Below, piece after piece: positions 54,805 to 61,651 of a stretch of DNA of 64,000 nt. Numbering within the stretch: the first letter of the stretch is position 1; the number at the start of each line of letters is the position of its first letter. Location of the stretch: NCBI GenBank assembly GCA_031378345.1, contig JANNDY010000135.1:1-64000 (forward strand), read 5' to 3'. This DNA is from Emticicia sp031378345. GTDB lineage: Bacteria > Bacteroidota > Bacteroidia > Cytophagales > Spirosomataceae. A program made the position numbers and the translations under genes. The notes under the pieces were generated by a model that saw only the letters and a list, made by a program, of their open reading frames with translations, searched no databases and had not been told where the DNA came from.

Positions 54805-55548
54805 ATGAAAACTACAACAGGCAATCTTTTTATTTATCTGCAAGCACTTGGGGGAAAATTTCTGGGTCCAAATGCTTATAATAGTAACGAAATAAAAATT
54901 ATATTTCGTTATTCTGGAGGGGAATTTGAACTTCCTTATCGGGTAATTTCGAGTACCAACGATGGAAGTATTTCACCTGTATTTTCTGCTGGAAATAGCT
55001 CCCCAATGCCAATTCTTACACCATCTGATTTGGCAGGGCAAAATCCAAGCGTCAATTATCTTACAACAAATATTAATACAATTGTAGCTTTGAGCAAAGT
55101 ATTTGTTTTGCCAAAAACCAACGAAATGGCTACATTGACAGCGAAAATACCTACACCTACGGGAAAAGTATTGACTATTTCGGAGTCTGTAAGGTTGATT
55201 TCTGAGCAAGAATTTTACAAAATCACGCTTGTAGTTTCAGGCTTATTATTAGAGGTCAATCCTGCGAAAATTGATGGTGAAATTTCGATTTTTGTAAAAA
55301 TGATGTGTGGCTGTAAAGTAAGCGTGGGGCTTCCAACATCTTTTTGGTCGCCAAATGATTTTATGGTAAATGCAAACGTAGTTTATACAGATGACTCTAC
55401 TCAACAATACACATTAAGTTTTGATTTGGAAGCTAACAATTCTTTGTTTAGTGCTAAAGTTCAAAATTTAGAAAAAATCAAATCAATTAATTTTTATGCT
55501 CAGCAAGCGAGTACAGAAAATTATGGAGCTTTGGAACAAATAATGTAA
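54805..55548 (+). CDS. Conserved-looking protein of unknown function
   Basis: A 247-residue protein with no signal peptide or membrane helix. Beta-rich, with a Gly/Ser/Pro stretch (VFSAGNSSPMPILTPSD) and a MMCGCKVSVG turn. It starts MKTTTGNLFIYLQALGGKFL. I recognise no family. It is divergent from the DJ-1-like gene and converges on the isomerase gene with 10 bases between stops. Good start and codon use make it a likely real gene. Confidence 0.7.
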   Translation: MKTTTGNLFIYLQALGGKFLGPNAYNSNEIKIIFRYSGGEFELPYRVISSTNDGSISPVFSAGNSSPMPILTPSDLAGQNPSVNYLTTNINTIVALSKVFVLPKTNEMATLTAKIPTPTGKVLTISESVRLISEQEFYKITLVVSGLLLEVNPAKIDGEISIFVKMMCGCKVSVGLPTSFWSPNDFMVNANVVYTDDSTQQYTLSFDLEANNSLFSAKVQNLEKIKSINFYAQQASTENYGALEQIM

Positions 55549-55558
55549 GAAGCAAAAC

Positions 55559-56536
55559 TCAAATCAATCCTTCCCGCAACAAATCATGCAGATGTACAAA
55601 GCCTTCAACTATATTATTATCGACAACAACCAACTGTGTAATGTTTTTTTCTTGCATCATTATTAGAGCATTAGCGGCATATTCGTCGGCTGAAATAATC
55701 TTTGGCGATGGGTTCATAATGTCTTTTGCTTGCAGGGTCGAAAAATCTTGGGCAACCCGCTTCAACATTCTTCTTAAATCCCCGTCAGTAATAATACCTA
55801 AAAGTTCGTTTTGTTCATTTACTACTGCCGTAGCTCCAAGTCTTTTTGATGTCATTTCTAATATAACTGTCTGAATATCAGCATTTTGAAAAACTTTCGG
55901 CACAGCATTTTGTGGAAAAATATCTCTTACTTTCAAATAAAGTTTTTTCCCCAGACTTCCGCCAGGATGATATTTTGCAAAATCTTTCGACGTAAAATCT
56001 CTTGTTTCCAGCAAACACATTGCCAAGGCATCGCCCAAAGCCAAAGCTGCCGTAGTAGAAGTTGTTGGTGCAAGATTTAGTGGACAAGCCTCTCGCTCTA
56101 CGTGAGCATTGAGTACAAAATTGGCATTTTTGGCAAGATAAGAATCAATATTACTTACCATTGCGATTAATTTATTGCCATAACGCTTCAATAGCGGCAC
56201 TAAAATTTTTATTTCGGGCGTATCTCCACTTTTTGAAATGCAAAGAACCATATCATCAGCTTGAATCATGCCCAAATCTCCATGAATGGCATCGGCAGCG
56301 TGCATAAAAACAGAGGCTGTACCAGTGGAATTTAAAGTAGCTACGATTTTCTGAGCGATGATGGCACTTTTGCCAATACCAGTAATTACGAGCCGTCCTT
56401 TACTTTCAAGAATTGCTTCCACACAAGCCTCAAAATGTTCATTTATATAATTTTTCAAAGAAAGAATTGCCTCCGCCTCATCTTGTAAAACTTTTTTAGC
56501 AACGCTTTGTATTTTTTTTTCTAACTTCGTCTTCAC
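55559..56536 (-). CDS. kdsD: D-arabinose-5-phosphate isomerase (KdsD/KpsF type)
   Basis: Starts at the GTG at 56536 (V/MKTKLEKKIQSVAKK), behind a good promoter; the frame runs on to an unlikely GTG at 56587. About 325 residues. SIS sugar-phosphate isomerase domain (LVITGIGKSAIIAQKIVATL, STGTASVFMHAADAIHGDLG, CISKSGDTPEIK), then two CBS domains (about 205-325; LLGIITDGDLRRMLKR). It converts ribulose-5-P to arabinose-5-P for Kdo in lipopolysaccharide. Confidence 0.93.
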   Translation of the reverse strand: MKTKLEKKIQSVAKKVLQDEAEAILSLKNYINEHFEACVEAILESKGRLVITGIGKSAIIAQKIVATLNSTGTASVFMHAADAIHGDLGMIQADDMVLCISKSGDTPEIKILVPLLKRYGNKLIAMVSNIDSYLAKNANFVLNAHVEREACPLNLAPTTSTTAALALGDALAMCLLETRDFTSKDFAKYHPGGSLGKKLYLKVRDIFPQNAVPKVFQNADIQTVILEMTSKRLGATAVVNEQNELLGIITDGDLRRMLKRVAQDFSTLQAKDIMNPSPKIISADEYAANALIMMQEKNITQLVVVDNNIVEGFVHLHDLLREGLI

Positions 56537-56558
56537 TTTTGAGAACTTTATTTTTTCA

Positions 56559-56566
56559 CAAAAGTA
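56559..56566 (-). promoter_or_regulatory. Minus-7 box upstream of kdsD
   Basis: TACTTTTG on the minus strand, 23 bases before the chosen GTG start. Supports the shorter protein. Confidence 0.6.
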
Positions 56567-56607
56567 GCTGATGTTTAATAAGTACACAAAAAAGAATTTA
56601 TTAAAGG

Positions 56608-56640
56608 AAGGAAGGCTTCGCTTAAAGCGAAGCCTTCCTT
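56608..56640. other. Perfect 16-bp hairpin between divergent genes
   Basis: AAGGAAGGCTTCGCTT (56608-56623) and its complement (56625-56640) with one unpaired base. It lies between the kdsD and recQ starts and reads out of both genes' upstream regions, so it is not an ordinary terminator. Possible regulator-binding palindrome or leader hairpin. Confidence 0.6.
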
Positions 56641-56680
56641 GAACAAAAATTATTTTTTTACACTAATTCAAAAAATGTAG

Positions 56681-56689
56681 TATCTTAGC
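56681..56689 (+). promoter_or_regulatory. Minus-7-like box upstream of recQ
   Basis: TATCTTAGC, a common variant of TAnnTTTG in Cytophagales-type genomes, about 55 bases before the recQ start. Confidence 0.4.
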
Positions 56690-56743
56690 ATCATACTTAC
56701 CTATTTCTTATATACATACAAGTTCCGTACAGCAACAGTTTTT

Positions 56744-59116
56744 ATGGTAGAAGCAGCAATACAACAATCTTTAAAAGAAAAACTCAAAGAAATTTTTGGC
56801 TTTGATGCCTTTCGAGGCGAACAAGAAACCATTATCAATAATATTGTTAGTGGACACAATACCTTTGTCATAATGCCAACTGGGGCAGGAAAATCACTTT
56901 GCTATCAATTACCAGCGATGGTTTTGGAAGGAACAGCAATCGTAATTTCGCCATTGATTGCCTTGATGAAAAATCAGGTTGACCAAATGACCGCTTTTGG
57001 TATCAATGCTCAGTTTCTGAATTCGACACTCAATAAGTCAGAAATGACGAGGGTGAAAAACGATGTGCTAAATGGTGTTTGCCGCCTACTTTATATAGCT
57101 CCTGAGTCGCTGACAAAAGAAGACAATTTAATTTTTCTGAAAAAAGCCAAACTTTCATTCATTGCAGTTGATGAAGCTCACTGTATTTCGGAATGGGGGC
57201 ATGATTTTCGACCAGAATATCGCCGAATCAGAGGAATTATTGACGACATAAATCCAGCATTGCCAATCATAGCACTCACAGCAACAGCTACGCCAAAAGT
57301 GCAACAAGATATTCAGAAAAACCTCAACATGGAGGAATCTCATATCTTCAAATCTTCCTTTAATAGAAAGAATCTTTACTACGAAATTCGTCCGAAGATT
57401 GATTCTAAAAAACAACTTCTTCGCTACATTTCTAATAACAAAGGCAAATCAGGCATTATTTATTGCTTGAGTCGCAAAAAAGTAGAAGAAATTGCAGGAT
57501 TATTGAGTGTCAACGGCGTGAAGGCATTGCCTTATCATGCTGGGCTTGATTCTGATACTCGCATGAAAAACCAAGATGCATTTTTGAATGAAGAATCTGA
57601 CGTAATCGTAGCAACAATTGCCTTCGGAATGGGCATTGACAAACCCGATGTTCGTTTTGTAATTCATTATGACGCTCCAAAGTCGCTCGAAGGTTATTAT
57701 CAAGAAACTGGTCGTGCAGGAAGAGATGGTTTGGAAGGAAATTGCTTGATGTTTTATGCCTATGACGACATTCTGAAATTAGAAAAATTCAACAAGGATA
57801 AAACCGTTACTGAGCGAGATAATGCCCGTGCATTATTGAACGAAATGGTGGCTTATTCTAACTTGGGCGTTTGCCGAAGAAGACAATTATTAAGTTATTT
57901 TGGTGAATATGCAGACAAAGATTGTGGTTTTTGCGATAACTGTTTGAAACCCACCAGAAAAATAAAAATTGAAGACGAAGCAGTTTTAGGTCTGAAAGCG
58001 GTTTTGCAAGCTGGCGAAAGATTTGATTTACAGCACATTGCTGATATTTTGACCGCCAATACTTCAAATGCTTATATTCGTAGCCACGAGCATGATAAAT
58101 TGGAGGTTTATGGCAAAGGAAAAGGAATGTTTGTGCAGAAGGAAGAGGACGACGACGAGGATGAGGAAGAAGAAGAAACAGAAATAGAAACAACTGACGA
58201 TGATGATGATGATGAAAAAGAAGTAAAATCTATCGTTGTAAAAGTAGCTACACCTGCCAAGAAAGTTGAAAAATCATCTAAAAAACAAGATAAAAAGACA
58301 TCGAATGAATGGTGGCTTTCTATTTTACGTCAGTTAATGATATTAGGTTTTCTGGAAAAAGACATTGAAGGTGCTTATGGCATTGCCCGTTTGACCGAAA
58401 AAGGCAAAAATTTTATTGCAGATTCTCACCCAGTTTCGATTTCGGAAGACCATAATTACGAAAATACCGAAAGTAGCGACGATGATGATATTAGTTCAAA
58501 CAATTCGTCGGGCGGAGGAGCTTTTGATGCGGCATTATTTGAGTTATTGAAGGCACTTCGCAAGAAAATTGCCAAAGAAAAAAATGTACCTCCTTATGTT
58601 GTTTTCCAAGATCCATCGTTGGAAGAAATGGCAACAACCTACCCTACTACCTCGCAAGATTTGGCAAATATCAATGGCGTGGGTTTGGGCAAAGTACAAA
58701 AATTCGGCAAGCCATTCGTAGATTTGATTATAAAGTATGTTGATGATAACGAAATCGAAACAACACAAGATTTAGTTGTGAAATCGGCAATAAACAAGTC
58801 AAAAATAAAGATTTTTATCATTCAACAAATTGACCGCAAGATAAATTTGGACGAAATTGTGGAGGCAAAAGACCTCACAATGACCGACTTGATAGAAGAA
58901 ATCGAACATATTTGTTATTCAGGAACACGTCTAAACCTTGATTATTACATCAACCAAGTCATTGACGAAGACCGCCAAGACGAAATTTATGAATACTTTA
59001 TGGCAGCCGAAACAGATAATATTGGTGCTGCCCAAAAAGAATTTGAAAGCCAAGACGTAAGCGAAGAAGAATTAAGATTGATGAGAATCAAGTTTTTGTC
59101 GGAAATGGCTAATTAG
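56744..59116 (+). CDS. recQ: ATP-dependent DNA helicase RecQ
   Basis: A 790-residue superfamily 2 helicase. Walker A TGAGKS and DEAH box in VDEAHCISEWGHDFRPEYR are followed by the motif VI region GYYQETGRAGRDG, then the zinc-binding RQC part (CRRRQLLSYFGEYADKDC GFC DNC). Residues about 466-519 are an Asp/Glu-rich insert followed by a Lys-rich stretch, and 573-592 are another acidic/Ser segment; both look disordered. An HRDC domain (about 593-670) and a further helical C-terminal domain follow. It unwinds 3'-to-5' in recombination repair. ATG at 56744. Confidence 0.95.
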   Translation: MVEAAIQQSLKEKLKEIFGFDAFRGEQETIINNIVSGHNTFVIMPTGAGKSLCYQLPAMVLEGTAIVISPLIALMKNQVDQMTAFGINAQFLNSTLNKSEMTRVKNDVLNGVCRLLYIAPESLTKEDNLIFLKKAKLSFIAVDEAHCISEWGHDFRPEYRRIRGIIDDINPALPIIALTATATPKVQQDIQKNLNMEESHIFKSSFNRKNLYYEIRPKIDSKKQLLRYISNNKGKSGIIYCLSRKKVEEIAGLLSVNGVKALPYHAGLDSDTRMKNQDAFLNEESDVIVATIAFGMGIDKPDVRFVIHYDAPKSLEGYYQETGRAGRDGLEGNCLMFYAYDDILKLEKFNKDKTVTERDNARALLNEMVAYSNLGVCRRRQLLSYFGEYADKDCGFCDNCLKPTRKIKIEDEAVLGLKAVLQAGERFDLQHIADILTANTSNAYIRSHEHDKLEVYGKGKGMFVQKEEDDDEDEEEEETEIETTDDDDDDEKEVKSIVVKVATPAKKVEKSSKKQDKKTSNEWWLSILRQLMILGFLEKDIEGAYGIARLTEKGKNFIADSHPVSISEDHNYENTESSDDDDISSNNSSGGGAFDAALFELLKALRKKIAKEKNVPPYVVFQDPSLEEMATTYPTTSQDLANINGVGLGKVQKFGKPFVDLIIKYVDDNEIETTQDLVVKSAINKSKIKIFIIQQIDRKINLDEIVEAKDLTMTDLIEEIEHICYSGTRLNLDYYINQVIDEDRQDEIYEYFMAAETDNIGAAQKEFESQDVSEEELRLMRIKFLSEMAN

Positions 59117-59234
59117 AAGGCAGGTTTTAGGAGGTAGGAGTTAGGAGTTAGGCAAAAAACAAATTTCTAAAACTTATCATGGTTTTTGCTAAAAAAATTA
59201 AGTTCTAAACCCTAATTCCTAAAACCTAAGTCCT
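59117..59234. repeat. Inverted pair of GGAGTTAGGA-type repeats
   Basis: Left arm about 59117-59151 (GGTTTTAGGAGGTAGGAG...), immediately after the recQ stop. Right arm about 59208-59232 (CCCTAATTCCTAAAACC...) is complementary. Likely the recQ 3' hairpin. Confidence 0.7.
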
Positions 59235-59303
59235 GTTTCCAACTATTTTTCAAATTTTATTATCAAAAAATCAAATTAGTGTAGTTAATTAATAAAATAA
59301 ATA

Positions 59304-59311
59304 TACTTTTG
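59304..59311 (+). promoter_or_regulatory. Minus-7 box upstream of the RRM gene
   Basis: TACTTTTG, about 33 bases before the start codon. Upstream element not clear. Confidence 0.55.
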
Positions 59312-59343
59312 TAAAAATTTATCATTCAAATCATAAAGTTACC

Positions 59344-59769
59344 ATGAACATTTTTGTTGGAAGTCTGCCTTTTAAAATCGAAGAAAGCGAATTAAAGCAA
59401 TATTTTGAAGAGTATGGCGAAGTAAGTTCAGTAAAAATCATTACTGACAAGTACACCGGTAGAAGCAAAGGATTTGCATTCGTAGAAATGCCTGACGATG
59501 CCTCAGCACAAAAAGCAATTGATGCATTGAATGGCTCTGACATTGGCGGACGTTCGGCAGTAGTTAATCAAGCTGAAGAGAAAAAAGAAAGAGATAACCG
59601 TGGCGGTAGCGGCGGTGGTGGTGGTTACAACCGTGGCGGTGGCGGCGGTGGTGGAGATAGAGGCGGCTACGGTGGTGGCGGCGGCGGTGGTTATAATCGT
59701 GGCGGCGGAAGCGGCGGCGGTGATAGAGGCGGCTACGGTGGTGGCGGCGGTGATCGCAACAGATATTAA
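59344..59769 (+). CDS. RNA-binding protein, RRM domain with Gly-rich tail
   Basis: A 141-residue protein. The first 80 residues form one RNA recognition motif with RNP2 IFVGSL and RNP1 KGFAFVEM. Residues about 83-141 are nearly all Gly with Arg, Tyr and Asp (repeats of GGGGYNRGG and DRGGYG). Such proteins resemble cyanobacterial and plant glycine-rich RNA-binding proteins and often respond to cold. Its own promoter and two downstream terminators mark a single-gene unit. Confidence 0.95.
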   Translation: MNIFVGSLPFKIEESELKQYFEEYGEVSSVKIITDKYTGRSKGFAFVEMPDDASAQKAIDALNGSDIGGRSAVVNQAEEKKERDNRGGSGGGGGYNRGGGGGGGDRGGYGGGGGGGYNRGGGSGGGDRGGYGGGGGDRNRY

Positions 59770-59797
59770 TCTAAAGTTTTAGTTTACATAAAAGAAT

Positions 59798-59834
59798 CAT
59801 AAGTTACTGACATTCAGAAACTTATGCTTTTTTG
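59798..59834 (+). terminator. Terminator of the RRM gene
   Basis: CATAAGTT (59798-59805) with AACTTATG (59819-59826), followed by C and seven T. Confidence 0.75.
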
Positions 59835-59858
59835 TATTTCTATCATTTTGGCAATTAT

Positions 59859-59893
59859 AAAAAAGAGTGCTTCGTATGAAGTACTCTTTTTTT
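59859..59893 (+). terminator. Second hairpin terminator
   Basis: AAAAGAGTGCTTC-GTAT-GAAGTACTCTTTT with one G-T pair and a T run, 25 bases after the first. Confidence 0.8.
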
Positions 59894-59959
59894 GTGGTTA
59901 AATTTTTTAACCCCTCAAGATCGAAGCAACACTTCTTGATACATCAACTAATATTATAA

Positions 59960-60117
59960 AAGCTGTTTGAGTTAATCTTATTAAGCTAAAAATTATACTT
60001 TTTCGCCAATACTTCGTTGTTAAAATCCTCATTTTGCTCTGCAAAACTGCGGTTTTAACGCCTTGTCTTGTCAAAAAATTATTCATTTTTATTCATAAAA
60101 TTTAACTCAAACAGCTT
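59960..60117. mobile_element. MITE-like element with 16-bp terminal inverted repeats
   Basis: AAGCTGTTTGAGTTAA (59960-59975) and its exact complement (60102-60117) bound a 158-base segment without a gene. The interior contains ACTGCGGTTTTAACGCC and a partly complementary GTTAAAATCC, so it can fold. I see no clear target-site duplication. The size and termini are those of a non-autonomous element; no transposase with these ends is in the window. Confidence 0.6.
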
Positions 60118-60356
60118 CATAGATTTTAAGCAAATGGTTTTTAAAGCCAATTTCTGTTGATACAGAATTGGCTTTTTTGATTTTATATAAATCAATCTTA
60201 TATTTTTATATGCAAATTTATCAAATATAAACAACTGATTATCAATGATTTATAGAATTTAAAGTTAATATTAAGAGAAACGGCGATTAATATAAAAATC
60301 CATATTAAACTTTTTGACGTAGGTATGTTTGATTTTAAATTTTAACAAAAACAAAA
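60118..60356. other. Upstream region of the DUF4331 genes
   Basis: A hairpin AAGCCAATTTCTG / CAGAATTGGCTT with a T run lies at about 60143-60176. Then comes about 120 bases of very AT-rich DNA and a TATGTTTG box at 60324-60331 that fits a Bacteroidetes minus-7 element, about 26 bases before the next ATG. Confidence 0.5.
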
Positions 60357-61019
60357 ATGAAACCATCAAAACTATTTCTATTGCTTACTATCGGAGCATT
60401 AGCAACTGGCGGAATTATCTATGCCGCAGATCATGCCGATTCGCCTACCGTAACAGGTGCAACAACTGACATCACAGACGTGTATGTCTTTCAAGGACAA
60501 AATACCAGTAACATGGTTTTTGTAGGGAATACTCAAGGCTTATTAAGTCCAGCATCAACTTCTGGTGCTAAATTCGATGCCAATACCCTTATTCAATTTA
60601 GTATTGATAACACTGGCGACAATGTCGAAGATTTGGTTATTCAAGCACTTTATGATGCTACGGCAAACAAAATGAACTTTTATGGTCCCGTAAAGCCTTC
60701 GGCAACAGGTACACAAAGTAAGCTGGAAGGTACAGTTACGGCATCGGTTGCTGTTACGCCTTATGGCTCGACTGCAACTACTGCAACACAGGGAGGAATC
60801 ACTGTTTTTGCTGGACCTCGTGATGATCCATTCTTTTTTGATTTAGACCAATTCAAGAAAGTTATTGGTGGAACAGCAACTGGATTTAACAAACCAGGTA
60901 AAGACGCATTTGCAGGAACAAACGTACTAAGTGTTGTTGTTGAGGTTCCTAAAAGCATGCTCAATGCTCCAGCATCTGGTGCTGTCAGTGTTTGGATGAC
61001 TACTCGTAAGAAAATCTAA
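60357..61019 (+). CDS. DUF4331 protein, N-terminal half as a separate gene
   Basis: A 220-residue exported protein (signal MKPSKLFLLLTIGALATGGIIYA). It matches the first half of DUF4331: ADHADSP (like SSHREAP), TDITDVYVFQGQN, LIQFSIDNTGDNVEDLVIQ, FAGPRDDPFFFDLDQF and VVVEVPKSML. It stops where full-length members continue into the IGVW...GRPLINTV region. That missing second half is encoded by the next gene, 26 bases on. Function of the family unknown. Confidence 0.85.
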   Translation: MKPSKLFLLLTIGALATGGIIYAADHADSPTVTGATTDITDVYVFQGQNTSNMVFVGNTQGLLSPASTSGAKFDANTLIQFSIDNTGDNVEDLVIQALYDATANKMNFYGPVKPSATGTQSKLEGTVTASVAVTPYGSTATTATQGGITVFAGPRDDPFFFDLDQFKKVIGGTATGFNKPGKDAFAGTNVLSVVVEVPKSMLNAPASGAVSVWMTTRKKI

Positions 61020-61045
61020 TTTATCATTTCTAAAAAAACAATTCA

Positions 61046-61573
61046 ATGAAAAATTTCATAAAAGTACTCTCATTAAGCGTTTTGGCAACGTCTCTGTTGG
61101 TTTCTTGTAATAAAGATGAAACCACAGCTACGCCAATAGTGAATTTTTATGCTCAGCAAGAGCAAATGGGCCGACCTGCCATTAACACTGTGTTTAATGC
61201 TGCTGCTGACAAAGATGCCTTCAATACCTCTATTCCTTCGCAACAAGGTGCTGCTTATGCAACTAAATTTGCTGCGGTATTGACAGCTTTTGGCTACAAA
61301 ACCAATGCTTTAGGACAAGACGGAAAAGCATTTGCAGGTTTATTAGCGACTGACGTTTTGAACGCTTCGACAACAGCTCCAGCCACCACATTTTATGATG
61401 GTAAAAACCTTTTGACAGGTAGAAACCTTACAGACGATGTAATTGATGTAGAACTATTGCTCATTTTTGGTGGGGCAGATTTCAAAAGCAACCCCGGCTT
61501 GACAAGTGATAATGTTGGTGCAAATGACAAAGCTTTCTCAGCATCGTTTCCTTATTTAGCAAATCCTTGGTGA
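61046..61573 (+). CDS. DUF4331 protein, C-terminal half as a lipoprotein
   Basis: A 175-residue lipoprotein (lipobox LVSC, Cys21). After the signal it matches the second half of DUF4331: EQMGRPAINTVF, KDAFN, a LLATDVL segment, GRNLTDDVIDVELLL and the ending DKAFSASFPYLANPW. With the previous gene it reconstitutes one family member from two separately exported chains, the second lipid-anchored. It starts with its own ATG and signal, so this is a true gene split rather than a simple frameshift. Confidence 0.83.
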   Translation: MKNFIKVLSLSVLATSLLVSCNKDETTATPIVNFYAQQEQMGRPAINTVFNAAADKDAFNTSIPSQQGAAYATKFAAVLTAFGYKTNALGQDGKAFAGLLATDVLNASTTAPATTFYDGKNLLTGRNLTDDVIDVELLLIFGGADFKSNPGLTSDNVGANDKAFSASFPYLANPW

Positions 61574-61651
61574 TTTTTTTGTAGTGCAATTTTTAAAATT
61601 GCACTACAATTCTACCAAAATCATCTCCAAAATTCCTATGTCAAAATTCCT

